Positions 7,836 through 16,038 of a stretch of DNA of 64,000 bases are shown piece after piece. The DNA is from an uncultured bacterium (lineage in GTDB: Bacteria; Verrucomicrobiota; Lentisphaeria; Victivallales; UBA1829), in contig URKJ01000001.1 of the NCBI GenBank assembly GCA_900548385.1, forward strand, positions 186,001 through 250,000, written 5' to 3'. The notes beneath the pieces were generated by a model. It saw only the letters and a program-made list of their open reading frames with translations, did not search any database and had not been told where the DNA came from. Numbering within the stretch: the first letter of the stretch is position 1; the number at the start of each line of letters is the position of its first letter. Both the position numbers and the translations under genes were made by a program.

Positions 7836-8297
7836 ATGTCTGAAAACAAAGAAAAAGTGACGGCTCCGGCAGCGGAAGCGGCTCCTCAGGCTGAGGCTGC
7901 TCCTGCGGCGGCACCCGCGACTGATAAGCAACGGAAAAAAGGCGGACGCTATGTTCCGTCCGGAATCGCCTTCGTTCAGGCGACATTCAACAATACCAAA
8001 GTGACTTTCACCGATCTCCACGGCAATGTGCTCTGCTGGTCGACCGGCGGCAAAAACGGTTTCAAAGGTTCCCGCAAGAGCACGGCTTATGCCGCGCAGG
8101 TTGTCGCGGCGGACGCTGCGAAAAAAGCGGAGGCTCTCGGCATGAAGGAAGTCGAAGTCCGGATCAATGGACCCGGAGCCGGAAGAGAATCCGCTGTTCG
8201 GGGAATTGCCTCGACAGGAATGGAAGTCAATGCCATAAAGGACATCACGCCCGTTCCGCATAATGGTTGCAGACCGCCGAAAAGACGTCGTGTCTGA
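7836..8297 (+). CDS. rpsK: 30S ribosomal protein S11 (uS11)
   Basis: A 153-residue S11, a platform protein that lines the E site/mRNA exit. The core starts near residue 35 with [19 protein letters not shown] and ends with the canonical [18 protein letters not shown]. Ahead of it is an Ala/Pro/Glu-rich, presumably disordered extension of about 30 residues ([16 protein letters not shown]...). The ATG at 7836 follows CCAGGAAA; an in-frame TTG at 7815 is less likely. rpsD, often between rpsK and rpoA in other bacteria, is absent here. Confidence 0.97.
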   Translation: MSENKEKVTAPAAEAAPQAEAAPAAAPATDKQRKKGGRYVPSGIAFVQATFNNTKVTFTDLHGNVLCWSTGGKNGFKGSRKSTAYAAQVVAADAAKKAEALGMKEVEVRINGPGAGRESAVRGIASTGMEVNAIKDITPVPHNGCRPPKRRRV

Positions 8298-8326
8298 TTT
8301 GGTCTTTGCAATCGTATCGTAATGGT

Positions 8327-8347
8327 TCTGTCCCGTTTCGGGACAGA
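8327..8347 (+). promoter_or_regulatory. Perfect hairpin in the rpsK-rpoA gap
   Basis: TCTGTCCCG-TTT-CGGGACAGA forms a 9-bp perfect stem with a 3-base loop, 30 bases after rpsK and about 34 bases before rpoA. There is no T run, so it is not a simple terminator. It may be an RNA processing, stability or translational control element at the place where rpsD usually sits. Confidence 0.5.
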
Positions 8348-8380
8348 GCGTGGTAGAATAAATTTATGGAGGATAAAACA

Positions 8381-9409
8381 ATGGCTGCCGCAAACGTATT
8401 TCCCATGCCGCAATCGCTGGTCATGGATGAAAGTACAGCAACAAATAAGTATGCGAAGTTTACAGCACAACCGTTTCAGAGCGGATTCGGGCATACGATC
8501 GGCAATTCTCTCCGCAGAGTTCTGCTTTCTTCTTTGGAAGGTGCAGCGATTTCCGCGGTCCGGATTGACGGCGTTTCCCATGAATTTGCAACGATTCCCT
8601 GTGTTGTTGAAGATGTCACCGAGATTGTTTTGAATCTCAAAAGAGTCAAGCTGAATCTTCATGGAGAGGCTCCCAAGCTTCTTGAAATCAAGAAAAACAA
8701 GGCTGGCGAGGTCACCGCTGCTGATATTGTCTGTGACGGTACCGTTGAAGTTCTCAATCCGGAGCAGGTCATCTGCACGTTGGATAAAGATGTTCCGTTC
8801 CGTGCGGAAATCGAAGTTTCCAAAGGCCGCGGATGGGTTCCGGCGGAAAAGAATAAACGTCCTGACCACCCGCAGGGAACGATTGTGATCGACAGCCTGT
8901 TCAGTCCTGTCACACACGTTCGCTACCAGGTCGGCGCTGCCCGTGTCGGCGAAGAGACCGAAATGGACAGCCTCGTAATGGAAGTTTATACCGACGGCAG
9001 AATCTCTGCCAAGGATGCCATTGAAAAAGCAGCCAAGATCCTGAAAGATCACCTCAGACCGTTCATGGGATCGCAGGCGGCGGAAGACGACACTCTTTCG
9101 ACCATCAGCGACGAAGATCAGAAGCTCTTCAAGATTCTTTCGCAGAATGTGGAAGTGCTCGACCTCTCCGTCCGTGCCATGAACTGCTTGAACAATGCCA
9201 ATATCAAGACCCTCGGCGAGTTGTGCATCAGAACCGAGAACAGAATGCTCAAGTTCCGGAATTTCGGAAAGAAATCTCTTGATGAAATCAAAGAGAAACT
9301 CCACGGAATGAATCTTTCTCTGGGCATGACGTTCAGCGAAGAACTGGTTAACGCAATTCAGGCCGAAGCGGATCGCGTCAATAACACCACTAAAAAAGAG
9401 GAGGCCTGA
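8381..9409 (+). CDS. rpoA: DNA-directed RNA polymerase alpha subunit
   Basis: A 342-residue alpha subunit, the assembly scaffold of RNA polymerase. The N-terminal domain contains GFGHTIGNSLRRVLLSSLEG (assembly motif) and the C-terminal domain contains the helix-hairpin-helix region LGELCIRTENRMLKFRNFGK followed by KSLDEIKEKL. The ATG at 8381 lies 8 bases after GGAGG. An in-frame ATG at 8366 overlaps that ribosome binding site and is less likely. It is followed 6 bases later by rplQ, the conserved order. Confidence 0.97.
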   Translation: MAAANVFPMPQSLVMDESTATNKYAKFTAQPFQSGFGHTIGNSLRRVLLSSLEGAAISAVRIDGVSHEFATIPCVVEDVTEIVLNLKRVKLNLHGEAPKLLEIKKNKAGEVTAADIVCDGTVEVLNPEQVICTLDKDVPFRAEIEVSKGRGWVPAEKNKRPDHPQGTIVIDSLFSPVTHVRYQVGAARVGEETEMDSLVMEVYTDGRISAKDAIEKAAKILKDHLRPFMGSQAAEDDTLSTISDEDQKLFKILSQNVEVLDLSVRAMNCLNNANIKTLGELCIRTENRMLKFRNFGKKSLDEIKEKLHGMNLSLGMTFSEELVNAIQAEADRVNNTTKKEEA

Positions 9410-9415
9410 TAAATC

Positions 9416-9847
9416 ATGCGTCACCTTAAACATACTGCAAAACTGGGCCGCAACTGCGGACACAGAAAAGCGTTGCTGGTGAACCTTGCCTGCTCCATTA
9501 TCGAGCACGAACAGGTTCAGACAACCATCCCGAGAGCAAAAGAAGTCCGCCGCATCGTCGACCGGCTCATCTCCTTTGCCAAAAAGGGTACCGATCACCA
9601 CCGCAGACTCACGGTCGCGAAACTCAAAGTCAATACGCCTTCCGACAAGGCTCAGACCAAGAAGCTCGTGGTCGACAAGCTGTTCTCGGATCTCGCCAAA
9701 CGCTATGAACTGAGAAACGGCGGCTACACCCGCATCATCCGTACCGGTCATCGTATCGGCGACGGTGCGGAAGCCTGCATCATCCAGCTCGTCGAAGCTG
9801 GTGAGCCCGCCAAAAAAGAAGCGAAAAAGGAAGAAGCCGCAAAATAA
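9416..9847 (+). CDS. rplQ: 50S ribosomal protein L17 (bL17)
   Basis: A 143-residue L17 starting MRHLKHTAKLGRNCGHRKAL, with the conserved NLACSIIEHEQVQTTIPRAK segment and GGYTRIIRTGHRIGDGAEAC. L17 binds near the peptide exit tunnel. The C-terminal tail is a Lys/Glu/Ala extension (EPAKKEAKKEEAAK) beyond the usual end, matching the low-complexity tails on S13 and S11 in this operon. It is the last gene before a strong terminator. Confidence 0.97.
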   Translation: MRHLKHTAKLGRNCGHRKALLVNLACSIIEHEQVQTTIPRAKEVRRIVDRLISFAKKGTDHHRRLTVAKLKVNTPSDKAQTKKLVVDKLFSDLAKRYELRNGGYTRIIRTGHRIGDGAEACIIQLVEAGEPAKKEAKKEEAAK

Positions 9848-9871
9848 CGGTTCTCTGTTTTCGATGACTTC

Positions 9872-9903
9872 AGCCCCGATTCGTTCGGGGCTTTTTGTTT
9901 TTA
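9872..9903 (+). terminator. Strong terminator of the ribosomal/rpoA operon
   Basis: AGCCCCGA-TTCGT-TCGGGGCT (9872-9892) forms an 8-bp stem followed by TTTTTGTTTTT. Confidence 0.9.
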
Positions 9904-10008
9904 TGAATATCCGCTCTGAAAATGAGTGTAAATTCATTGTTGGACATTTGCTTTTTCAGGAAAATGGCTGTATTGTTACTTGGACAGATAAGAAAGGAGT
10001 GCTGCTGT

Positions 10009-10380
10009 ATGAAATTCAGAATGGTTCATAATAACTTTAATGTTCTTGATTTGGATAAGAGCATCAAGTTTTATCAGGATGCGTTTGACATGAAGGAAGT
10101 TCACCGGATCACAGCGGAAGACGGCAGTTTCATCATTGTTTATCTGGAAGACGGCAGCAGTGATCATCAGTTGGAATTGACCTGGCTCCGGGACCGCAGG
10201 GAACCTTATGAGCTTGGCGACAACGAATTCCATTTGGCTTTCAAGGTCGACGATTACGCCGCCGCCCACGCCAGACATGAGAAGTTAGGTTGTATTTGTT
10301 ACGAAAACCCGGAGATGGGAATATACTTCGTAACTGATCCAAATAACTACTGGCTGGAGGTTATTCCAGAGCATCGGTAA
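10009..10380 (+). CDS. VOC family (glyoxalase I-like) protein
   Basis: A 123-residue single-domain vicinal oxygen chelate protein. It starts MKFRMVHNNFNVLDLDKSIK (N-terminal metal-site His on the first beta strand), contains YLEDGSSDHQLELTWLRD (Glu ligand strand), FHLAFKVDDYAAAHARHEKLG and the C-terminal signature FVTDPNNYWLEVIPEHR. This is the lactoylglutathione lyase-like pattern, in which such proteins detoxify methylglyoxal, though many VOC proteins have other substrates. The ATG at 10009 has AGAAAGGAG upstream. Degenerate copies of its 3' end occur just downstream and again beyond the restriction island. Confidence 0.88.
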   Translation: MKFRMVHNNFNVLDLDKSIKFYQDAFDMKEVHRITAEDGSFIIVYLEDGSSDHQLELTWLRDRREPYELGDNEFHLAFKVDDYAAAHARHEKLGCICYENPEMGIYFVTDPNNYWLEVIPEHR

Positions 10381-10383
10381 CAT

Positions 10384-10434
10384 ATATTACGACCTACGCC
10401 CAACGGCTATTGGGAGGTGATCCAGGGGCGCTGA
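10384..10434 (+). pseudogene. Remnant of a VOC/glyoxalase gene 3' end (left flank of the restriction island)
   Basis: Four bases after the intact VOC gene, an uninterrupted tail encodes ILRPTPNGYWEVIQGR and then a stop. The N-G-Y-W-x-V-I block is the C-terminal signature of VOC proteins (compare NNYWLEVIPEHR of the intact gene). The DNA also resembles the remnant at 18606-18665, including the GGTAA-TATAT run just before it. It looks like the 3' end of a second VOC gene whose body has been lost. Confidence 0.6.
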
Positions 10435-10731
10435 AGCCTACTTCAAGCAATCGGCAAGGTCTCTGCAGAGCGCAACAATACCCATCCCCCTCTCAAAAAC
10501 GTTAGAGAAGCCGATGCTATCAAATTATGAAACTTGAATTCATCAATGTCTTGAAGTATATTACAACAGTTTTATTTTCGATGCTGTAAAGCCCAATCGA
10601 ACGATTTGCTGAATCAAGTAAGACCATTGACGGATGTAATGTTGCAATTGGAAATGTTTTATCTTGCGAAAGGCCGCGTAGGATGGGCTGATGTATAATG
10701 ATGTGGCTGAAAGTACAATCGGAGGCGAATT
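10435..10731. other. Non-coding leader of the restriction island
   Basis: About 300 bases without a supportable gene. A consensus -10 hexamer TATAAT at 10694-10699, 32 bases before hsdR, probably starts the operon transcript. No convincing -35 box at normal spacing was found. Confidence 0.4.
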
Positions 10732-13707
10732 ATGACATTGGAGAAACAAATCGAAGAGGCATTGATCGCCAAGTTAACGGATCTAAAGTATACTTACAGA
10801 CCGGATATTCGCGATCATGATTCTTTGAAGAATAATTTTCGGTTGAATTTCGAAAGGCTTAACCGGGTTCGCTTGTCGGATTCCGAGTTTGAGCGGTTAC
10901 TGGAACAAGTCATCAGCAACGATGTTTACGCATCGGCCAAGTTGTTGCGGGAGAACAATACGTTTGAACGGGAAGACGGAACGCCCCTGCATTATACGCT
11001 GGTCAATATCAAGGACTGGTGTAAAAATAATTTCGAAGTGGTCAACCAGCTGCGGATCAATACCCAGAACAGTCATCAGCGCTATGATGTGATTTTGTTG
11101 ATTAACGGTGTTCCTGTCGTTCAGATTGAATTGAAAGGTCTGGCTATCAGTCCGCGGCGGGCCATGCAGCAGATTATCGAGTATAAGAACGCTCCCGGCA
11201 ACGGTTATGGAAATACCTTGCTTTGTTTCATGCAACTGTTTATCGTCAGCAATCGCAGCGACACATGGTATTTCGCCAATAACAACAATCGTCATTTCAA
11301 CTTTGACGCGGACGAACGCTTTCTGCCGCTTTATCAGTTTGCCGGTGAAGACAACAAAAAAATCACCCAACTGGACAATTTCGCTGAAAAGTTTCTTTCC
11401 AAGTGTATCCTCGGCGAGATGATCAGCCGTTATATGGTACTGGTGGCAAGCGAGCAAAAGCTGTTGATGATGCGGCCCTACCAGATTTATGCCGTGCGGG
11501 CTATCGTGGATTGCATTCACCAAAATCGGGGCAACGGCTACATCTGGCACACGACCGGCAGCGGGAAAACGCTTACCTCGTTCAAGGCGTCCACTTTGCT
11601 CAAGAGCAACCCGGACATTGACAAATGCCTTTTTGTGGTAGACCGAAAGGATCTGGACCGTCAAACGCGCGAAGAGTTCAATAAATTCCAAGCCGGTTGC
11701 GTCGAGGAGAATACCAATACGGAAACACTGGTTCGGCGGCTGCTTTCCGACGACTATGCGGACAAGGTCATCGTTACCACGATTCAGAAGTTGGGGCTTG
11801 CGCTCGACGGCAGCAATAAGAAAAAGTACAAGGAACGGCTGGAGCCTCTGCGTTCCAAACGAATGGTGTTTATCTTTGACGAGTGCCACCGTTCCCAATT
11901 CGGAGACAACCACAAGGCGATCAAAGAATTTTTCCCGAACGCCCAACTGTTCGGCTTTACCGGGACACCTATTTTTGAAAAGAACGCGACCTATCAGCAA
12001 ATCGCCGGACAGGAAGCGTCGCTCAAAACGACGGAAGATATTTTTCAGAAGCAGCTCCACGCCTATACCATCACACACGCCATTGAGGACCGCAACGTGC
12101 TGCGGTTCCATGTCGATTATTATAAGGCAAGCGGCGACGGGCAGGCTAGAGCCGGCGATACGATGACGCAGCAGGCGGTGGTCGAGGCGATTCTGGACAA
12201 GCACGAAGCCGCGACCTCCGGGTGCAAGTTCAACGCTCTTCTGGCGTGCGCCTCCATCAACGACGCCATCGAATACCACCGGCTCTTCAAGGAAATTCAA
12301 ACGCAGTGGCAGGTGGCGGATGGCAATTTTGTGCCCCTGAATGTGGCCTGTGTCTTTTCTCCTCCGGCGGAAGGAAATCCGGATGTGCGGCAGATTCAGG
12401 AGGATTTGCCGCAGGAAAGAGCGGATAACGAGGAGAATCCGTCCGGCAAAAAAGCTGCGCTGACAGGTATTATTGAGGATTACAATCGGCTTTACGGAAC
12501 CAAGCACGACATCAATAACTTTGATCTGTACTACCAGGATGTGCAAAAGCGCATCAAGGATCAGCAGTACCCGAACCAAGATTATCCCCATAAGAACAAG
12601 ATCGATCTCACGATTGTGGTGGATATGCTTCTCACCGGGTTTGATTCGAAATACCTGAACACGCTCTATGTGGATAAGAACCTGAAATATCACGGCTTGA
12701 TTCAGGCGTTTTCGCGCACCAACCGGATTCTGAATGACTCCAAGCCTTACGGCAACATTTTGGACTTCCGGCAGCAGAACGATGCGGTCAACGACGCGAT
12801 TGCGCTGTTCTCCGGCGAGAAGATCGATCAGGCCAGGGAAATCTGGCTGGTCGATCCCGCTCCGGCAATGATTGACAAGCTGGAAACGGCGATCGGGAAA
12901 CTGGATCGTTTCATGACTTCGCAGGGTCTGCCTTGTACACCGGATCAGGTGAACAATCTTCAAGGCGACGAAGCGCGCGGCGAGTTCATCAACCTCTTCA
13001 AGGAGGTGCAGCGGATCAAGACCCAGCTTGACCAGTACACCGATCTGTCAGACGAAAATGCCGCGAAGATAGAAACCATTCTTCCGCCGGATGACTTGCG
13101 CGCGTTCCGCGGCGTCTATCTGGAAACGGCGCAACGGCTGAAGGCTCAGCAGGAAAAAACCGCGAAGGACGAACCTGTCGAACCGGCGGTGGCCGAACTG
13201 GATTTTGAATTCGTGCTCTTCGCCTCCGCCATGATCGACTACGATTACATCATGGGGCTGATTGCCAATTACACGCAGAACCGGCCAGGCAAGCAGAAGA
13301 TGACCCGCGAACAGTTGGTTGGCCTGATCGACGCCGACGCCAAGTTCCTCGATGAACGCGAAGACATCCGCGAATACATCGGTTCGCTGCAAAGTGACGA
13401 ACCTCTGAATGAAAAAGAGGTTCGCGAGGGATACGAGAAATTCAAGACGGACAAATTCGTCCGGCAAATCGCGGTGATCGCGGCGAAGTACGAACTGAAG
13501 CCGACGGCATTGCAAGCCTTCATCGACGCGATTATGGCGCGGATGATTTTCGACGGCGAAGCGTTGAGCGACCTGTTCGCGGCGCAGGAACTGGGCTGGA
13601 AAGCCCGGACAAAAAAAGAACTGGCCCTGATGGACGATCTGGTTCCATTACTGCGCAAACTGGCCAAAGGACGCGACATTTCGGGGTTGAACGCGTATGA
13701 AAACTAA
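10732..13707 (+). CDS. hsdR: Type I restriction enzyme R subunit
   Basis: A 991-residue HsdR, the motor and nuclease subunit that translocates DNA and cuts unmodified molecules far from the recognition site. The N-terminal PD-(D/E)xK nuclease is visible as YDVILLINGVPVVQIELKG (E/K around residues 132-134). The SF2 helicase core follows: Walker A HTTGSGKTLTSFKA (about 273-286), DECHRSQFG (about 383-391), GFTGTPIF and motif VI QAFSRTNRIL (about 658). The C-terminal helical region that docks to the methyltransferase covers roughly residues 780-990. The ATG has a GGAGG site 7 bases upstream. It overlaps hsdS by 11 bases, which indicates a single operon. Length is normal for EcoR124-like HsdR. Confidence 0.96.
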   Translation: MTLEKQIEEALIAKLTDLKYTYRPDIRDHDSLKNNFRLNFERLNRVRLSDSEFERLLEQVISNDVYASAKLLRENNTFEREDGTPLHYTLVNIKDWCKNNFEVVNQLRINTQNSHQRYDVILLINGVPVVQIELKGLAISPRRAMQQIIEYKNAPGNGYGNTLLCFMQLFIVSNRSDTWYFANNNNRHFNFDADERFLPLYQFAGEDNKKITQLDNFAEKFLSKCILGEMISRYMVLVASEQKLLMMRPYQIYAVRAIVDCIHQNRGNGYIWHTTGSGKTLTSFKASTLLKSNPDIDKCLFVVDRKDLDRQTREEFNKFQAGCVEENTNTETLVRRLLSDDYADKVIVTTIQKLGLALDGSNKKKYKERLEPLRSKRMVFIFDECHRSQFGDNHKAIKEFFPNAQLFGFTGTPIFEKNATYQQIAGQEASLKTTEDIFQKQLHAYTITHAIEDRNVLRFHVDYYKASGDGQARAGDTMTQQAVVEAILDKHEAATSGCKFNALLACASINDAIEYHRLFKEIQTQWQVADGNFVPLNVACVFSPPAEGNPDVRQIQEDLPQERADNEENPSGKKAALTGIIEDYNRLYGTKHDINNFDLYYQDVQKRIKDQQYPNQDYPHKNKIDLTIVVDMLLTGFDSKYLNTLYVDKNLKYHGLIQAFSRTNRILNDSKPYGNILDFRQQNDAVNDAIALFSGEKIDQAREIWLVDPAPAMIDKLETAIGKLDRFMTSQGLPCTPDQVNNLQGDEARGEFINLFKEVQRIKTQLDQYTDLSDENAAKIETILPPDDLRAFRGVYLETAQRLKAQQEKTAKDEPVEPAVAELDFEFVLFASAMIDYDYIMGLIANYTQNRPGKQKMTREQLVGLIDADAKFLDEREDIREYIGSLQSDEPLNEKEVREGYEKFKTDKFVRQIAVIAAKYELKPTALQAFIDAIMARMIFDGEALSDLFAAQELGWKARTKKELALMDDLVPLLRKLAKGRDISGLNAYEN

Positions 13708-14962
13708 TATGCCCAAACTGCGCTTTCCCGAGTTTCGCAAAGCTCCAGAGTGGGAAGAAAAACGACTTGAAGCATTCGCTGATTTATATAAAGGGAAAGG
13801 CATTTCAAAAGCAGATATTTCCCCTGACGGGCAAATCCAGTGTATTCGCTATGGAGAACTTTATACCAGTTACGGTGAAATTATTGAGACTGTTTTATCT
13901 GCGACGAATCTTCCAGCATCAGAACTTTTTTTTAGCAAGAGAAATGATGTAATACTGCCTTCATCTGGTGAAACGAAAGAAGATATTTCAACTGCGTCGT
14001 GTGTAATGCTTGATGACATTGCCCTTGGAGGGGACTTAAATGTCATTAGGTGCGATCAATGTGGGAAATTCATTAGCTATTATTTGAACGGGCAAAAGAA
14101 AAAAGAAATCGCGAAGATTGCACAAGGGGATACCGTTGTTCATCTCTATGTCAAGCAATTGAAACAGCTTGAAATAGCTCTTCCGAAGCCTCTCGAGCAG
14201 CAAAAAATTGCGGACTGCCTTTCGTCGCTGGATGAGCTGATTTTCACGGAGTCGCGGAAACTTGATGCGTTGGCGAGCTATAAAAAAGGCTTGATGCAAC
14301 AGCTTTTCCCCGCCGAAGGCGAAACCGTCCCCAAACTGCGCTTCCCCGAGTTCCGCAATGCCCCGGCGTGGAAAAAAGAACCTCTTGGTAAGTCATATAA
14401 ATTGCGAGGAGGCTATGCTTTTAAAAGTGAAAATTTTGACGTTAGCGGGATTCCTGTTATTAGGATTTCCAATATTCCAATAGAAACTGATGTTATTGAT
14501 ATTTCCCAATGCGTGTACCACGCCCAAATAAACAATGCTCAAAACTTCACTGTAAAATATCGAGATTTATTGATAGCAATGTCAGGCGCAACGACTGGAA
14601 AGACTGCCGTATACCAAGAACGCCAAGAGGCATATGTCAATCAACGCGTTGGTTTATTCAAGGCTAAAAGTAATGAACATTATTATCCGTTTCTCTGCCA
14701 ATGGGTAAAGTCGGATTCATTTTCAAAACAATTAGATAAACTATTGGCCCCAGGCGCTCAGCCTAATATTTCTCCATCAGAAATAGAATCTATTGAGTTT
14801 TCTGTTCCTAAGCTATATTGTGAGCAACAAAAAATTGCGGACTGCCTTGCTTCGCTGGATGAGTTGATCGCCGTGCAAACCGAGAAGCTGGATGGCCTGA
14901 AGAACTTCAAAAAAGGTATGCTGCAACAGCTTTTCCCCGCCGTTGACGAGGTGTCGGTATGA
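13697..14962 (+). CDS. hsdS: Type I restriction enzyme specificity subunit
   Basis: A 421-residue HsdS with two target recognition domains (about 20-170 and 225-370) separated and closed by near-identical conserved helices. The block KLRFPEFR(K/N)AP appears near residue 6 and again near residue 213. The helix EQQKIADCL(S/A)SLDELI...KKG(L/M)(M/L)QQLFPA appears near 168-206 and again at the C terminus. The subunit determines the bipartite DNA target of both methylation and cutting. The two variable domains are clearly more A/T-rich than the repeats, which is typical of domain swapping by recombination. A second ATG at 13709 is possible. The stop overlaps the next start (ATGA). Confidence 0.95.
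   Translation: MKTNMPKLRFPEFRKAPEWEEKRLEAFADLYKGKGISKADISPDGQIQCIRYGELYTSYGEIIETVLSATNLPASELFFSKRNDVILPSSGETKEDISTASCVMLDDIALGGDLNVIRCDQCGKFISYYLNGQKKKEIAKIAQGDTVVHLYVKQLKQLEIALPKPLEQQKIADCLSSLDELIFTESRKLDALASYKKGLMQQLFPAEGETVPKLRFPEFRNAPAWKKEPLGKSYKLRGGYAFKSENFDVSGIPVIRISNIPIETDVIDISQCVYHAQINNAQNFTVKYRDLLIAMSGATTGKTAVYQERQEAYVNQRVGLFKAKSNEHYYPFLCQWVKSDSFSKQLDKLLAPGAQPNISPSEIESIEFSVPKLYCEQQKIADCLASLDELIAVQTEKLDGLKNFKKGMLQQLFPAVDEVSV
13711..13755 (+). repeat. hsdS conserved repeat A, copy 1
   Basis: This segment encodes PKLRFPEFRKAPEW. It is repeated with few changes at about 14329-14373 (PKLRFPEFRNAPAW) at the head of the second recognition domain. Confidence 0.7.
14196..14314 (+). repeat. 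hsdS conserved repeat B, copy 1
   Basis: This segment encodes the spacer helix EQQKIADCLSSLDELI to QQLFPA. A highly similar DNA copy lies at about 14822-14943. Such paired repeats permit exchange of recognition domains by homologous recombination. Confidence 0.7.
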
Positions 14963-16029
14963 AAATAGAAGACGTCGCACAAAAACTGGTTGCCGGGAAT
15001 AAGAACATAACCCTTATTTTTGCCTTTAACGGTACGGGGAAAACGCGGTTGTCGGTGGCTTTCAAGGATGCGACCAAAGCGAAGAACGGCGGAAATCATG
15101 CCGGGGTATACTATAATGCGTATAGCGAAGATCTGTTCTATTGGGATAATGACGATGAGAACGACGGAACGGATATTCGCCTGTGCATCCGAAAAAGCAG
15201 CCTGAACCGCTATCACGCTTCTTTGGACGAAGAGAATCTGCGGAAGAAACTCGCGCCCTATAAACCCGATTATGATTTCAAGTTCAATCTTTATGGCGAT
15301 CCGGCCGACGGCATGGAGTCGGTTCAATTTTTTCTGGCAGGCGAAGGGGCGACATCCGACAGCATTAAAATTTCCCGAGGGGAAGAGCAGATTTTTATCT
15401 GGTGCTTCTTTTTGAGTCTTTTCGATATAGAGGGCTGGACGGGAGAACTTTCAAGTCATTTTTTTATCGACGATCCGGTTTCCAGCCTCGACGATCATAA
15501 TATTTTCATTACCGCGGCATCGGTCATGGATCTGATCGACAACCATTTTCAGGATCGTAAAATTATCATTACCACTCATCACGTTGGCTTCTTCGCCATT
15601 TTATGCGACTGGCTGAAAAAGGGCGAGAAGGCGTCTGCCTATAAAGAAAATGTCCAATTGCATATCCTGAAAAAAACAGCAGGGGCGCTTCAGCTTCTGG
15701 GGCACGACAGGGATGTGTTTCTGTACCATCTGGAATTGTTGCAGACGCTTAAAAACGCCATTGATCAAGACCAGCTGTTCGCTTATCACTTTGCAATCCT
15801 GAGGCAGGTTTTGGAAAATATCGCCTCTTTTCTTGGCGTGGGACGTATTTCATACGTGTTGGAGCAAATCGGTTTTGACGATACCGACGAAATCGCCCGT
15901 ATTGTCAACACATTATCGCATAAAAATGTTTTCCGCTATGAAGCCAAGATTCTGGTTCCGGATAATGAGACGTTATTCAAAGATATTTTTTCAAAAATAC
16001 AGGACAAGTATCACTTTGTCCTTCACTAA
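14959..16029 (+). CDS. AAA/ABC-type ATPase with PrrC/RloC-like anticodon nuclease triad
   Basis: A 356-residue protein set between hsdS (4-base ATGA overlap) and hsdM (9-base gap). It has an ABC-type ATPase core of the AAA_13/PrrC/RloC class: Walker A AFNGTGKTRLS (K28), an LSGGE-like ISRGEEQIFI, Walker B HFFIDDPVSSLDD (about 167-179) and the switch histidine in IITTHHVGFF. The C-terminal part reads FAILRQVLENIASF (R282, E286) and later NTLSHKNVF (H321). This Arg-x3-Glu...His arrangement matches the catalytic triad known from E. coli PrrC (R320, E324, H356), also in spacing. PrrC cuts tRNA-Lys at its anticodon when its partner restriction enzyme is inhibited by phage. No long coiled coil or zinc hook as in RloC is present. 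Nuclease function is inferred, not shown. Confidence 0.72.
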   Translation: MKIEDVAQKLVAGNKNITLIFAFNGTGKTRLSVAFKDATKAKNGGNHAGVYYNAYSEDLFYWDNDDENDGTDIRLCIRKSSLNRYHASLDEENLRKKLAPYKPDYDFKFNLYGDPADGMESVQFFLAGEGATSDSIKISRGEEQIFIWCFFLSLFDIEGWTGELSSHFFIDDPVSSLDDHNIFITAASVMDLIDNHFQDRKIIITTHHVGFFAILCDWLKKGEKASAYKENVQLHILKKTAGALQLLGHDRDVFLYHLELLQTLKNAIDQDQLFAYHFAILRQVLENIASFLGVGRISYVLEQIGFDDTDEIARIVNTLSHKNVFRYEAKILVPDNETLFKDIFSKIQDKYHFVLH

Positions 16030-16038
16030 AGGTAGAAT

